In this document: one piece after another, positions 20,939 to 33,174 of the stretch
Layout of the letters: every line of letters starts with the position of its first letter
Position numbering within the stretch: the stretch's first letter is position 1
Source of the DNA: Magnaporthiopsis rhizophila
Lineage: Eukaryota; Ascomycota; Sordariomycetes; Magnaporthales; Magnaporthaceae
Direction of reading: 5' to 3'
Assembly: GCA_003049465.1 (NCBI GenBank)
Contig: PYSS01000002.1
Coordinates: forward strand, 124,001 to 188,000
DNA length: 64,000 nt
Position numbers and translations under genes: made by a program
Notes under the pieces: model-generated
Databases searched by the model: none
Told to the model about the DNA's origin: nothing
What the model saw: only the letters and a program-made list of their open reading frames with translations

Positions 20939-21584
20939 ATGGCCAAAAAAGGCAAGCAAGACATATATGCTCCTTGCGCTTCTCTTTCCCCGCGCCCGAG
21001 TGCTAACACGCACCTACCTGACAACAGCCCCCTCAAAACACTCACGGGCCGCCAGGAGGGCGACGTCGCCCAGCATCGACACGGACAAGTCGCTCAAGAA
21101 CGTCAAGCCGCCGGCCGAGTCCATCAACCAGCGGCCCGCCGTGCTGGCCGCGCAGCACGGCGCGGGCGTCGGCAAGATGAAGAAGGCACGGTCGGGTCGC
21201 AAGGCCGTCCTGAGCTCGCGCGCCCGCCGCCGCCACGAGAAGGGCATGGACCGCGCCGAGGCCGTCATGGACCGCACCCTGTCCAAGATTGAGAAGAGCA
21301 AGGGTCAGGCCCGCACCATCCAGGGAAGGAGAAAGGCCTGGGAGGACATCAACACCATTGTCATGGCGGTTGGCGACGACGACGACACCAAGCCGAAGAA
21401 GAAGACGGCCAGGCAGCTCGAGGCAGAGGCGGAGCAGGCGCTCGTCGACAGGTTTTACAGCAACAACGGCGACGATGAAGATATGGAAGGGGCGGGCAGT
21501 GATGGTGGGGGAACGCCGCCTGCGCCCAATCCTCAACCTGAGAGCACCGCGGCTCACGGTGATGACGACGACGAAATATTATGA
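20939..21584 (+). CDS. ALB1: Ribosome biogenesis protein Alb1
   Basis: Two exons, 20939-20951 (13 nt) and 21028-21584, giving 189 aa. The 76-bp intron is GC-AG (donor GCAAGC, branch GCTAACAC, acceptor AACAG). Splicing yields MAKKAPSKHSRAARRATSP, the expected basic start. Alb1 is a small shuttling factor of the pre-60S particle that works with Arx1 in nuclear export. The SPSIDTDKSLKNVK segment, the basic KMKKARSGRKAVLSSRARRR stretch and the downstream helix up to the acidic tail match the family. The ATG at 20939 lies in another frame from the rest, so the intron is required. Read without splicing, the long frame opens only at a TTG. Confidence 0.82.
20952..21027 (+). other. GC-AG intron in ALB1
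   Basis: AAAAAAG is followed by GCAAGC at the 5' end; the 3' end has GCTAACACGC and ACAACAG. No GT donor gives both the start ATG and the conserved frame. GC donors usually need strong flanking consensus, and here AAG|GCAAG provides it. Confidence 0.75.
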
Positions 21585-21764
21585 GCACATGGGTAAAATG
21601 GCGTTAAAGGCTGTCGTATGGGAACCGGTTATTTACGTGTTACTTTATTTTTTCTGTTCTCCTTCCCTTGCCACACTGAAGCAGCAGACTGCGATATAAC
21701 ATTTCAAGGGCTGGTCAAAACGACTAGAACATATTCATATCACCCATCCGTTCCGCCAAGTCCC

Positions 21765-23775
21765 TCAAAGCCCCATCTCGGCCTTGAGCCACGCGGGCAG
21801 CTGCGGCGGCTTGTCCCAGCCGTCGAGGTACGACTCGGGCGCGACCCCGGCGCCGGCGGGCTTGGCGTAGACGGCCGAGACGTACCAGACCTTCTCGCCC
21901 TTGCGGACCGTGTGCTGCAGCGTCGGGATGGTCGACCGGCTCTCGACCAGGTTCGAGTTTGGGTCCGCGTTGACGATCATGGCCCGCCGCTCCTCCGCCC
22001 CAGCCCGGCCCGGCCCTTCAATGGCCCGGATGCCCACGGCTCCCGCGACGGGGGACACGGCAAAGGCCCCCTCGGCCCCGGTGGCCCAGCCCGCAGGCGT
22101 CCCGACGTCGTAGTTGCCGATCAGGCGCGGGAACGTGCCCTCGTGGATGGCCGCGTCGTAGTCGGCCATCAGCCGACCGTCGGCGGCGCGCTGGTTGCGG
22201 ATGGCGAAGGACCCGTCGGCCGTCATGACCTCGCGCCCCGCCGCGTCGATGTGGTGCGCGCGCAGGTGCCAGTTGGGCGTCGCCTCGTTCGGCGGCACCA
22301 GCGTCGTGCGCACCGTCACGTCCGGGAACGGCTTCCAGACCGAGACGAGCACTGGGCTGCTGCTGTTACCGTCATGGTCTTCGGGACGTTGCTCCACGGC
22401 CGCGTACTCGGACTTGCGGCGCGGCTTCCAGAACTCGCCACCGTCGTCCGAGAAGCCCAGCTGCCCGGCCAGTGCGTACTGTTCGAGCGTGAAGAACCCC
22501 GGAGGGACCGAGTAGCCGTAGGCGCTGCTGTAGGCGAAGCCGCCATACTTGGAGTGCGTGCCCTTCATCGGGTAGCTGCAGGCCTGACCCGACGACAGGA
22601 GCATGCAGTGGCCGCCCAGGTAGCTCATGATGTGGCCGGGGTACTTGAGTGCCTTGACCTTGGGGAGTAGATGTTGTGGGTACGGCTCCTCCTTGGAGGT
22701 CCAGAACGGGTGGCTCTCGGGCACTGCTAGGCAGATGAAGGCCAGGCAGGCCCAATACTGAAAAGCGGAAGAGTTGAAAGCCGACGTGTCAGAGACTTGG
22801 GCTGCTAGCAAAGGGTCAGGGGGTTTACTTTTGTGACTTACCGGGCTTCCAGGGCTGTTGTAATTCTCGGCCATCTGTCGAGCGGGAGACATGGTCAGTT
22901 AAGCATGCAAGCCGTCGGTGTGCCAGTTCAGACTTCATCGTCTACTTTTTTGGTTAGGCAACACGAAAGACGACAGCAGCACTTACATACATGTTTGGGT
23001 ACGAGTACCCAATGGTCAGCGTGCCGCTGGAGCTCCACATGTCGTGCTGCGTCTGCCACCAGCGCAGGTGGCGCAGCACCACGCCCTTGACGATGCCCCA
23101 GGTCAGGGGCTCGGGCAGGTCGACGTCGGCGTAGGCGAGCGCGCCCCAGAAGGACACCATGGCGAAGCGGTAGCCGACGCTGCGGCCAAAGGGGATGGCG
23201 CGCCCCTCGGCGTCGTAGTAGTGGATCAGGTCCAGGGACGCGGCCCGCGCGCGCCTCCTGAACTCGGCCGCGCGCTCCGGGTCTTCCTCCCCCGCGAGCC
23301 GGGCGTACAGCAGCTGCAGGAAGTGGATGGCGAAGCTGGACGAGTAGTAGTCCATCTGGTGGATGCCCTCGGGCCCGTCGTTGGACCAGCCGCCGCCCCG
23401 GTAAAAGGTGTCGAGGTGCCGGATGTCGCTGTCCAGCCGGTCCTGCGAGTAGCGGCCGCCGTTCTTTTTCAGGCCCAGGTTGGCGAAGACGCGGAACCAG
23501 AGCCAGTTGGTGTTGGGCATGCTGGGGGGGTTGGTGGTTAACCGGCCTCCCTGGTGTCATGAGATTCTTTTATATTCCATGCGCGGGAGGGGAACATAAC
23601 TCACTTCTTCTCGTTGATCGAGTTGCCCAGCCACGTCTCCATATTCTCCCTCTCCTTTGCCGACATTGAGTCCCAAAACACGGGGGCGACGGCGAGCGCG
23701 AATCCTTTTTTTTTTAGTGTCACGCTCCATGTCAGCACCCACACTCACCCTTCGTCATGCACACTTCATTTCATA

Positions 23776-23822
<47 letters not shown>

Positions 23823-24210
23823 CCAACGGGCACATCTCCACCATCCGCTGGTCATTGTCCCTCGGATACCCCCAGTACTCGCCGTTGTCCGGGTCCGTCC
23901 CGGCCTTGACGCCCTCGATCCAGAGCCCGGTCTTGTCGTAGGCGCCGCCGCCGGCCAGCAGACACGCGAGGCCCCAGAGCGGGCGGCAGAGGCCCTCGAC
24001 CTCGCTGGCCGTCTGGTCGAACCGCACGGCCGTGGCGCCCGGGCAGCGCACGCGGGCGCGGTTGGGCGAGAAGAAGGGCTCGAGCGGGTCCAGCAGCGCC
24101 CGGAGCAGGTCCTGAACCGACGACCGCGAGCCCGACGAGAGGTCCACCCGGCTGAAAGGGTGGGCGCCGTCGTAGCCTATGACGAGGCCTGTTTTGGGAT
24201 CTGCCGTCAT
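21765..24210 (-). CDS. DUF2264 domain-containing protein
   Basis: Five exons on the minus strand: 24210-23823, 23704-23605, 23521-22987, 22874-22842 and 22757-21765, giving 682 aa. Donors are GTATTT, GTGAGT, GTAAGT and GTAAGT. The fourth exon is only 33 nt. The N-terminal half has the DUF2264 signature: LCRPLWGLACLLAGGG, TDPDNGEYWG, DQRMVEMCPLGFALA, NTNWLWFRVFANLGLK and GWSNDGPEGIHQMDYYSSSF. The C-terminal part is beta-rich. Biochemical function is not established; an alpha/alpha-barrel fold as in glycoside-processing enzymes is suspected from the pattern of aromatic and acidic residues, which is inference. No signal peptide is seen. Intron 1 holds a 43-nt poly-U tract right after its donor. 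Confidence 0.85.
23777..23819. repeat. A43 run (poly-U in DUF2264 intron 1)
   Basis: An uninterrupted run of 43 A on the plus strand. On the minus strand it is a T tract beginning 2 nt after the GTAT donor of the first intron of the DUF2264 gene. Confidence 0.95.
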
Positions 24211-25099
24211 GGTTTTGCTTGTGCTTGGGAGGCGAGGGATGGAGAGATGGGTCTTGTGGGCACAGGTAAGTTACTGTAGTATCCTCTGCGTCTACTTGTG
24301 CTATCCCCACACTGTTCGAGAGTACGAGAAAGGATGTGGGAATGCTTGACACTTTAATAGATATACAAAATACAAATACAAACAGCCTCCTCCAATTATC
24401 CAGCTCACCGGTTCCCATATTATCCTCTCATCGTGATGAACCGGCCAGCAGAACAGCCCCCACCTCTCCTCCGCTTCTCCACACCAGCCCGAGTCGGCTG
24501 TTATCCCAGGTCTTCGGGCTGTGTCCCCTCGAGAGCTCGCGGCTAAATCGCTCACGCTGAAGATGTGGAGATGGTGGGAAAAGGAATGGCCGGTGTGGGG
24601 GGTGGGGAAAGGAGTATCAAGTTGCCTCCCCGAACTTTGCGTTGAGAAGTGAGGACGAGACGGAAAATTTCTTGCTCGAACCTGCTCGAGACGAACTGTC
24701 GACTTCTTCGGATTCGAAGACACCATCAAGGCAACCATAAAAGACGATGCACCAACAACAGCACACCCTTGTAACACCCTCCATACCTCGCCCTCCCCAA
24801 CTGCTGCGCTCAGTGCATCGTGGACGGTAGTAGTTTATAAACATTACGTACGGATATGCTTGGGCATTTGGATGTAATGCGATGCTCCCGACGCTAAGAG
24901 ACAGAGAAAAGAAGACATGCAAACTCCGACGCTGCCGCCCATCTGTTTGTTTCTGAAAACCGCGACAGGATATCAAATCGTATACATCCTTCTCCCTCTC
25001 CTCCGCGCCGTCCGTGTTGTAGTCCTCCTCCTCTTCTGTGCGTGTGCGTGTGTGTATATCGGAACAAGATAACGCCACTCGTCTTATGCTTGTACGGAA
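24211..25099. other. Intergenic region between DUF2264 gene and formin
   Basis: 5' flank of the DUF2264 gene and 3' flank of the formin, both on the minus strand. Open frames are present but none has recognisable content. Confidence 0.55.
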
Positions 25100-28000
25100 T
25101 CATGAAGCTGCTTCTAAAGGTGCTGCTTCTGTTGCTGCTGCTGCTGCTGTTGCGGCGGCACCTTCTCCCGCCTCGGCCGGCCTTGGTGTGGTCGCGTCGT
25201 CCTCGGGCTCTTCGGGGACGTCGCCCTGAGTCGACTTTGTCTTTTCCCTCCTCTGCCGCCGTACCCGCCGCTCCTCCTCGGCCGTCTGCCGCCGCATGCG
25301 CCGCATGCTCTCACGCTTCTCCGCGTCCTCGGGCCCGCCCTCGGTCCCGTCCCGCATCCCCTGGAGCATGAGGGCCGCTCGTGCCGCCACGTCGCTCTCG
25401 TCGCCCGTCCCCGGCGAGCTGAGGGACATGGCCCCGGCCGCCGCCGCGTCCCGGGGCGACAGCATGTCCGGGCTGAGCAGGTTCCCGTCCGAGTCCGTGT
25501 TGTACGCCGACCCTGCCGCGCTCCGTCCGGTCTGCAGGCCCGCCTCCACCTCGGGTATCTCGTTGAGGTCCGGTATTTTCTGCCCGGACGCCACCCGCAC
25601 CTGGTGTCGGTCCTTGAGCCGCGCACGCCGACGTCGGTCGCGCTGGTCCCGCGTCTGCGGCGCCGCCGCTCGGAGCTTCTCCAACAGGCTGTCCATGGCC
25701 CCTGCACTGGTCGGGCTCGGCAGCGTACCCTCGCCCGTGCTCGAGGCCGAAGGCTTGAGCTGTGCGTGTTTGCGCTTCATGCTCGCCTCGTTCCTGCGGC
25801 GCGTCTCCTCCAGCTGCACGTTCTTCTCGCGCGACTTCTTCCACTCCTGGATGAAGGCCGCGAGCTTGGAGAAGAAGTCGCGCCGCGCATTCTCGTCGGC
25901 CGGGTCCTCGCCGTAGAAGACCATTATGTCGTTGTACGTCCGCACCATCTCCTCGAGGTACAGAGACATCTGCTCCGCCTTGCGCCGCGCGTCCTTCATG
26001 CAGCGCTGCACCACTTGCGACACCCGGTCCTGCGGGTGGAACTTGGTCGGATCCGACAGCTTGCCCGAGTCGAGCGACGACTGCACGTTGCGGATGTTGT
26101 CCACGTACTTCTTGGCGTCCTGCTGCAGCTGCTCGATGTTGATCTTCTGCACCGCCAGCACCCCGGCGATGTCCGCCGAGAAGCCCTCCCACTCGGGGTA
26201 CTGCTGCCGCACGATGCGCTCCACCAGGTCCGCCAGCGTCGACTCGTTCTTCTCGTCCTTGACCATGCCCAGCCGCGCAAGTGAGCTCAGCTTGAAGCCC
26301 CGCGCCTGCTTGTTGGCGTCGTTCATGTAGTTCCCAATGTCCAGGATCAGCCCCAGCACGTTCATCAGCGACACCGAGTCTCTCAGGGACTCGGATGCCG
26401 CCACCACCATGCGGATCTTCTCAGAAATCTCTTCGTAGTCCGTCTCAAAGCTCCTCGTCAGCGCCAGCGCCCGCATCCTGCTCGCCCAGTAGTGGTTGAG
26501 CTCGAACGCGGTCTGCAGGAAGATCTGGTCCTGCCGCGTGAGCTCCGTCGGATCCTGCTCGCGCGTCTCCTCCAGCGCCTTGGGTCCGGTCCAATCCTTG
26601 CTGTAGGGTGCCATGCCCTTGCGCACATTCTCGGGTATGCTGCACAGGTCTTCCCTTTGCAAAAAGTCCATGACGACGGGGTTGTCGAGCACCTCGGTGT
26701 CGCAGTGGATGATGATTTGCACAATCTTGTCGACCGAGTATTGCGAGAACTTGGCAAACGCGATTTCTGTCGTCGTTGGTACGGGTTGTTAGTTGGCTGA
26801 AGAGCATCATGTCGTATAGTCGGCTCAGTGTCGGGAGCCTCGCGAGGAACTCTGTCGCACTTACCATATGTCTTGCGCAGATCGCCCGAGATGATCTGCT
26901 TCTTCTCCTCCTTCTGCGAACCACCCTTTCCAATAATTTTTGTCTCTTTCGCCATGAACAGCTTCTCGACCTCGTCCAAGATGCCCCTGCGGCTGAGCTC
27001 CATGTATTTTTCCTCGCGCTCCTCTGCCGAGGCCCCGTGCGCGGCCCAGTGTGTTGTCGATGGGGCGTCCACCTTGTCCCAGTGGAACGCCTTGAGCTTC
27101 TTCTTTGGCCGAACCACTGGGAGGCCGAGGGAAGGGCCTGCTGAGAAGCCTGCCTTCTTGGCCAAAAAGTGACCTGACATGGCGCCGGGGCCGGGCGGTG
27201 GTGGAGGAGGTGGTGGCGGCATGCCCTTGCCGGGAGGCATAGGTGGCGGCGGGGGAGGTGGTGGTGGGGCACCAGGGAGTTGCCCAGGCATGGGAGGCGG
27301 CGGCGGCGGCGGCGGAGGTGGGACGCCGGGGAGTTGCCCGGGCATCGGGGGAGGCGGCGGAGGCGGCGGAGGTGGAGGAGCCCCCGGAAGTTGGCCAGGA
27401 AGAGGGGGCGGAGGCGGCGGCGGCGGCGGCGGCCCACCTCCTGATGCGCCGGTGTTCGTTTCTGTTCCTGTTCCGCCGGTGCCGGTGACCGTTCCTGTTC
27501 CAGCTTCACCAGGAGCGGCAGTGACCTGGATCTTGGGGGTCTTGGGGATATCCTGCTCCTTCGGGGTCACAGGAGACTGCGATTCCAGACTTGGGTGTGA
27601 TGGGCCCGTGGTGAGTCCCTCTCCTTCTCCGTCTCCCTCCGTGTCGCTGCCGTCGTACTTCTTGACCTTGCCGACGATTTCGTTCATCAGGCCGGCCTGC
27701 TGCTTGGGATCGACCACGGGTCTCCTGATCTCGACAACACGCGGCTTCTCGTACACGACGCCCTCGTCGTCCTCGTCCTCGTCCTCTTCCAGGATCTCGT
27801 CTGCTCCCGCCATCGGCCCGCCCCGAGAGTTGACCGGTTTGCGTGAGGTCTTGGTGTTGCGCTTGACGCTGCCCAGCATGCTGTTAGTGAGGTCTCTCCC
27901 CCCTGCAGAAGGGACGTTCGCCATGGCGACAAGACCACCCTCGCCGCCTGCTGCTCCGACACCGTCCATCTCCTCTCTGAGTGCACGTAGCTTGTCCGAA

Positions 28001-30725
28001 GGGCCAGCGGCCTCGCCCCACACCCTGCCTTCGAGCTTGTACTGCGTCTTCTGGCGCTCGAGCTGCATCTGCAGACGCTCCATAAGCCGGTCGCGGTCCA
28101 GAATCCCCTGCGCCTGTGCCGGGTCTTCCTCGCCCATCTTCCCACTCTTGATGGCGTTCGACGAGGCCACGTCTTGGGCGTCCCTGAGCATGAGGTACAG
28201 CTCGCGCGTCTCTAGCTCGTATCTCTGAGCCTCCTTAGCACGGATGGTCTGCAAGCTATCCAGCTCCGACTTGAGGCTGTCCGCCTGCCGCTTCTGCGCC
28301 TCGATGAACCTGGCCTGCTCGTCGAGCTGCTTCTGGAGCTTGGCCACCAGACCATCGGCGCCGAGCTCGAGCCGGGCCTTCATCTCGTCTCTTTCGGCCA
28401 TGGCGGCATCCGCTATCTGCCGGGCCTCGAGAGACTCGTCCTGGGCCTGGCGAGCCTCCGAATCGGTGTGGAGCTTGTCTAGGAGGCTCTGAACCGTGAA
28501 GTTCAGGCTCTGCTTCAAGTCCATGTCCGGCAGCCTCCGGTCCATGGCCACGTAGCTGAGCATGGAGTCCACCAACTGGAACATGCGGAGGCGCTCCTCG
28601 CCGTCCGCCTGCCGCATCACCAGCAGGTGCTGCAGGGCCGAGACGAAGTAGTCATGAGTCTTGGTGCCCTGGATCCTGGCCTGGATGTAGTCGGCAATCT
28701 GCACGGGGTCGCTCAGGTCCTTAACCTCGCCCTCCATGCTGTCCTTCATGCTGCTGTTCTCCCGGTCGAGCATATCCTCAAAGTCGATAGCCTCATTGTT
28801 CTCGAAGTGCTCGATCTGCTTATTGATGAGGTCGTACTTGAAGTCCTTCATCTTGGCGTGGATGCGTTTGAGGCCGCATGCCGTGAACTGCGCCCGGATG
28901 TGCACCCGGAGCTGCAGGTCCTTCTCAGGGGCATCGATCAACATGTTGACGAGGATAAGCGTCGCGACGGCGTACTCCATAAGCAGGTTCTCCATGCCGG
29001 TGCCGCCGCTCCGGACCTCGTCGCTCGCGCCGACGAGACTGCCCATCTTTCCGCGGCCGTCGACCGTGACCTCGACGAGCCGCATCCATGCGTCGAACCG
29101 GCCATTCTCTCCCTGCTGACTCTTGACGGCATCCATGGCCTGGATGACCTTGAGATGTCCCTGGCCCTCGGCCCAGTGGCACAGAAACGTCAGGACCTCG
29201 CTCACGAGCTTCCGGGTGTTCAGGCGCGGCGTTATGAGGGAGCCGGCCAGGGCAACGATGACGTTCTGGTGAGCGAGCGCATCGTCGGCGCCGAACTTGT
29301 TGTTCATCAAGGCCTTGAGGCACTTGACGATGTCATACTCGCGGTCCAGGTTCTTGTCGCCCTTGGAGGCGTTATCGGGGAGGACGGGGCCGACGGCAGC
29401 CTTGCGGTTGATCTTCATGAGGACGTTGGTCAAGGCCACCTGCCCCTGACATTCGATGAATCGCTTGACCCAGCCGATCTGCTGTGTCCTCAGGTTGACC
29501 TCGAGGCTGCCGAGGCCCTTGCTGTCCAGGCTGTTGTCCATAACCTTTCTCACATACCATTCCGGCGAACCTTCCTCGTCCGAGAAGGTCGTGATGTCAA
29601 AGTTCTGATACTGGCCGGGGCGTGCCGTGGTCCGCCTCCGCTGCTCGCCCTGCCACTCAGCCAGACGGTCCTGCTGTATCAGGGTCCATTTTTTGTCCGC
29701 CGGATATGCCACCATCTGGCGGCGTGCCTGGTCCGGTAGATTGTGCCATCCACGCTTCTGCATGAGGGCGAGGAACATCTGCTCGACGATGTTGTCATCG
29801 TCTGGCCTCACAAGCTTGAAGTCCTCGTTCCCGTTCTGAGCAATCTGCGGCGATCCGGCGGGAAATTTGGTGAGGCGATGGGATTCTCGCGGGGAGTTGA
29901 GCGGGTAGGAGCTCTGAGATGATGCGCTTGGAAGTGCTATTGAGGCGTGTTTCCGTCTAATCAGTGACCGAATGGAGCGTAGGAGTCATCAAGAACCCAA
30001 GGGGACACTCCTATGCCCCGCGAAACTTGCGGGGGCACTTTGGAATCGGATAGAGGGGTCATGTCTCTAGTCAGATCTTACTTACCTTGCGAGTAGAGGC
30101 TAGATTGGTCGGCCGAGCTTCTCCCTCCGGAGGTGTACGAGTTATATCTAGAATTGTGGGAACCGGCTGTGAATCCGCTGTCTCGGGCGGCCCCCCATTG
30201 CTGATACTGGGGCTGGCGGCCGGTGGAGGCCATGGTGACGTTGGAGCCGGGAACGACCCGCGCTCCCGGCGCTAGCGAAGGCGTCATGGAATAATGCATG
30301 TTGCTCGAGGAGGGCTCGAACGTCGGATATTGGTGGTAGTCGACGCCAGCCTTGTTAAGCTGGTGCGGCAAAGGATCCCGGCGCGCGGGCGCCTGGTCGC
30401 CCCTTTGCTGATAGTCGGAGGGGTTGGGAGAGCGGCGATCGCCAAGCTGGGCGTTGTCATATGGAATGGTGGTGATAACACCAGCCATCTGATTTAGACC
30501 GAGGCTCGGGGAGTCGGGCGAGTCGATGGAGACTACAGAAGAGTCGCGGTGATGGCGCGAGGATGCGCGAGAGGAGGCGACGCTGGGCTCGTACTCTCCG
30601 CCGCCGCCCAGGTAGCGGCCGCTGCTGCTGTCGTCGCTGGTGTTGCGTTTGTCCTTGTGGCGGCTCCGGGAGAAGAAGGATTTGCCGCCCGAGGACTGGC
30701 GCGAGTTCTTGTCGGCTGAAGACAT
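25100..30725 (-). CDS. BNI1: Diaphanous-type formin (SepA/BNI1-like)
   Basis: Three exons on the minus strand: 30725-30086, 29936-26865 and 26766-25100, giving 1792 aa. Introns are 149 bp (GTAAGT...ATAG) and 98 bp (GTAAGT...ACAG). The formin nucleates and elongates linear actin at polarity sites, septa and hyphal tips. Domains in order: a Ser-rich N-tail, GTPase-binding and FH3 armadillo region (about 255-690, beginning DDDNIVEQMFLALMQKRGW), coiled coil (about 690-870), FH1 with four proline tracts (about 1046-1130), FH2 (about 1160-1560, starting KKLKAFHWDKVDAPSTTHW) and a basic C-tail with a possible autoregulatory helix. The second intron falls in the FH2 domain; without it the frame shifts at TYGKCDR. 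The length is usual for the family. Confidence 0.93.
27179..27440 (-). repeat. FH1 polyproline repeat of the formin
   Basis: Imperfect tandem units encode P9-11 followed by MPGQLPG(A/V) or similar, at least three near-identical copies plus a shorter last tract. FH1 proline tracts bind profilin-actin. Confidence 0.9.
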
Positions 30726-32537
30726 GGCGGCGTCGAGGCGGGCGATTTACCGGGATGGGGGTTGAAACAGCCGCGGGCGAAGGCCTCGGCGGGCGGCCGG
30801 GGCCAGAGTTTGGGGCCCAAAAGGGCGCTCGCTATCGCTTCTTGCGGGATGGAAGCGTGCAGCCGGCGCGGATAGAGGCGCGGACAGGGATCGGTGCGGG
30901 AGGATCAGTGGGATGTGTGTCTCAGGAACAGGGCTGATGGCATCATGTCATCTGGCCGGCCTCGTCTGCGCTCGCTCGCTGCTGGCCAAAACACGAGTGG
31001 AGGGTTCGGAGGAACTGGGACTGTGGAGCCGGAGCGGGCTGTTCTGCATAAACGGGCCTGTTTAGGGACTCTTCGGACTGACGCATCGGGGCAAAGCAAC
31101 GCAAAGCACCAGGGGACGCACGCTGTCGAGAAGAGAGGGGGACTCAATGCTGCTGCTGCTGCTGCTGGTGCGCGTCCGGCGTGGGTTGGCGCCGTGGTTG
31201 AGCGAGCGAGGGGGCAGGCCAGCGAAACGAGTCAAAAATGGCCGGGCGTGCCGTTTGTGTGAGCCAGTCGGGAGACAGGAGGTGACAGACGCCGCCCGCC
31301 CAATTGCTTGATCAAGATTGATGGAAGGTGCGTGTCGCTAGGTGCTGTCTGGTGCCCGTGGGCTCTTTGCTGCCGCCCGCCAGCCAACCAGACGCACCGC
31401 CGAAGCTATGGAACCCCCAAAGCACCACGGTCTCGATTTTATCAAGCGCCAACCAGGATCGAAATGCGGCCCCGGATGCAGCTAGCTCGCGCCCACTAAA
31501 TTAATCGAGCCAGATGCCGGCTTCGAAAGACGATCAAAAATCGGCCTTGTTTCGTTTAAATCTGCACGTTGCGGCGGAAGGAAAAAGGGCGAGGGTGAGT
31601 ATGGGAAACAGGGAATAAACAAAAGTAAAAAGTAAAAATAACAAATAAAAATGCTGCAGGGTCCTCGAAATCCGCGATGGCCTCCAGTGCCGCTTGGACT
31701 AGAAGAGAGAGAAGCCCTTCCCCGGCAATTGGGCAAAGTGGCCGCATGGAAGCTAGATGGATGGCTTGTCCTTCTGAAACCGGCTTAGCCCAGGGCCCCT
31801 CAACCGCACTTGACACAGAATCAGGGGTCACAGAGCGAGTACGCCGTCGTCACAGTGCGTGCAGCCTGGACCGTGCTCAGGAGTCCGGACCACGGGCGTC
31901 CACGAGCCCCATCTCCAGGCCCGTCGATCATGGAGATGTAGGTGGTTCCAGCGTAATATCAATTGTATCGTGGGAGATGGGTTTTCACAAATACTATCAC
32001 ACAAAGACCCCCGTTTTGTGAAATTAAGTTATGATTCGCTATTTTCACGGCAGCGAACAATCATCAAACAAACTGCCGGGACAGCTTCATGGCAAAACAC
32101 GAATAGAATAATATCCGCTTGGAGGTACTATCCCTTGGAAGCCGTCAATCATCGCTTATCTCGTTGTTGTAGTGGTCTCGACAATGTGGTTCATTGTTCT
32201 ACTTGGAGTCACCTGATCGCCAGAGACCGGTCGGAGCGCCTCCAGGCTGTGCTGTTGTAATAATTATCCGACCCGACCGATCTGCGCCTCTCCGGCGCGC
32301 GTAGCTCCCCCATGCCAAATGCCGCCTTCGTAATCGCACTCTGCCTGGGCACAACGTGTCTCCCGACGCATCTGACGTGTCTGGCAGTATTTGACGGGGA
32401 TTTTAATAGCCTGCTCCATACCACCGTCGTGGCGCGACAGTGGACCGGCAAGTCAGATGCCTCAAGGTCCAGCTCGCGTAGCAGCAACGCGACGATAGAA
32501 CCAGCCCGTCATTTCACGACATACACGACCTTGGAAA
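30726..32537. other. Divergent intergenic region, formin / small membrane protein
   Basis: 1.8 kb with no recognisable gene. It contains a (GCT)n repeat near 31146-31167. The sequence becomes AT-richer around 31600-31660 and 32000-32120. It probably holds the formin promoter and a long leader. Confidence 0.5.
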
Positions 32538-33174
32538 ATGGGGGCCACCATCTCAGTGATCAAGGTACGGTAAAGTGCCTTTCCGTCTCGCTTGGTCCGT
32601 ACCGTCCGTGATTTGCGCTCTCTGACGCTTGTCGAGCAACCTTCGCCTCTAGGCCCTGATCGTGCCGGCCGTCATCGCGTTGATCATCTACATATTGCTC
32701 TCCTTCGTCGTCGTCCCTCTCTGGCAGCGATACCAGAGCCGCTATAGCCACTACATCCCGCTGGACTCGATAACAGACCGGACGTCGTCGCTGCGCCACC
32801 GTCTCCTGGGCCGCATCGCTCAATACCTCAGCCCGTCGAGCTGGCGGAGGGACCGCGACCACGTCGCCCACGGCGACATGGCGGATGGCGGCTCCGACGC
32901 CGGATTTGACTCGGAGGAGGGCGAGGAGTTGGACAATGTGCTTGATGATACAGGCCGGAGAACGGAGCTGGCCAGCCGGAGCAACCGCCCCGACCAGACG
33001 ACGAGGTTAAGCCGAGAGTGCGTTGCCCTCCCCGAAACGAGCAGGGCGGTGAAGTCGACCGACATGCGGCAGATACTAGACGTTACCAGATCTTGGACTA
33101 ACGGCGATTCCGAAAACGACAGTCTCGAGCAAGGATTTATAGACGATAGCAGCAGCGAGAACAGCGCTCGGTAG
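32538..33174 (+). CDS. Small single-pass membrane protein of unknown function
   Basis: Two exons, 32538-32564 and 32653-33174, giving 182 aa. The 88-bp intron has donor GTACGG, branch CTCTGACG and acceptor TCTAG. Splicing gives MGATISVIK joined to ALIVPAVIALIIYILLSF, so the first exon supplies the start and the edge of the membrane helix. One transmembrane segment lies at about residues 10-32, followed by a basic patch (PLWQRYQSRYSHYIP) that would face the cytosol, and then a Ser/Asp/Glu-rich, probably disordered tail. I recognise this as the sort of short conserved protein seen in many ascomycetes but know no function for it. The start is supported by the intron frame. Confidence 0.7.

Noticed and set aside
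26445..29323. Alternative frames inside the formin gene, including Gly-rich plus-strand frames opposite FH1
   Set aside because: They are shadows of the proline and acidic codons of the formin.
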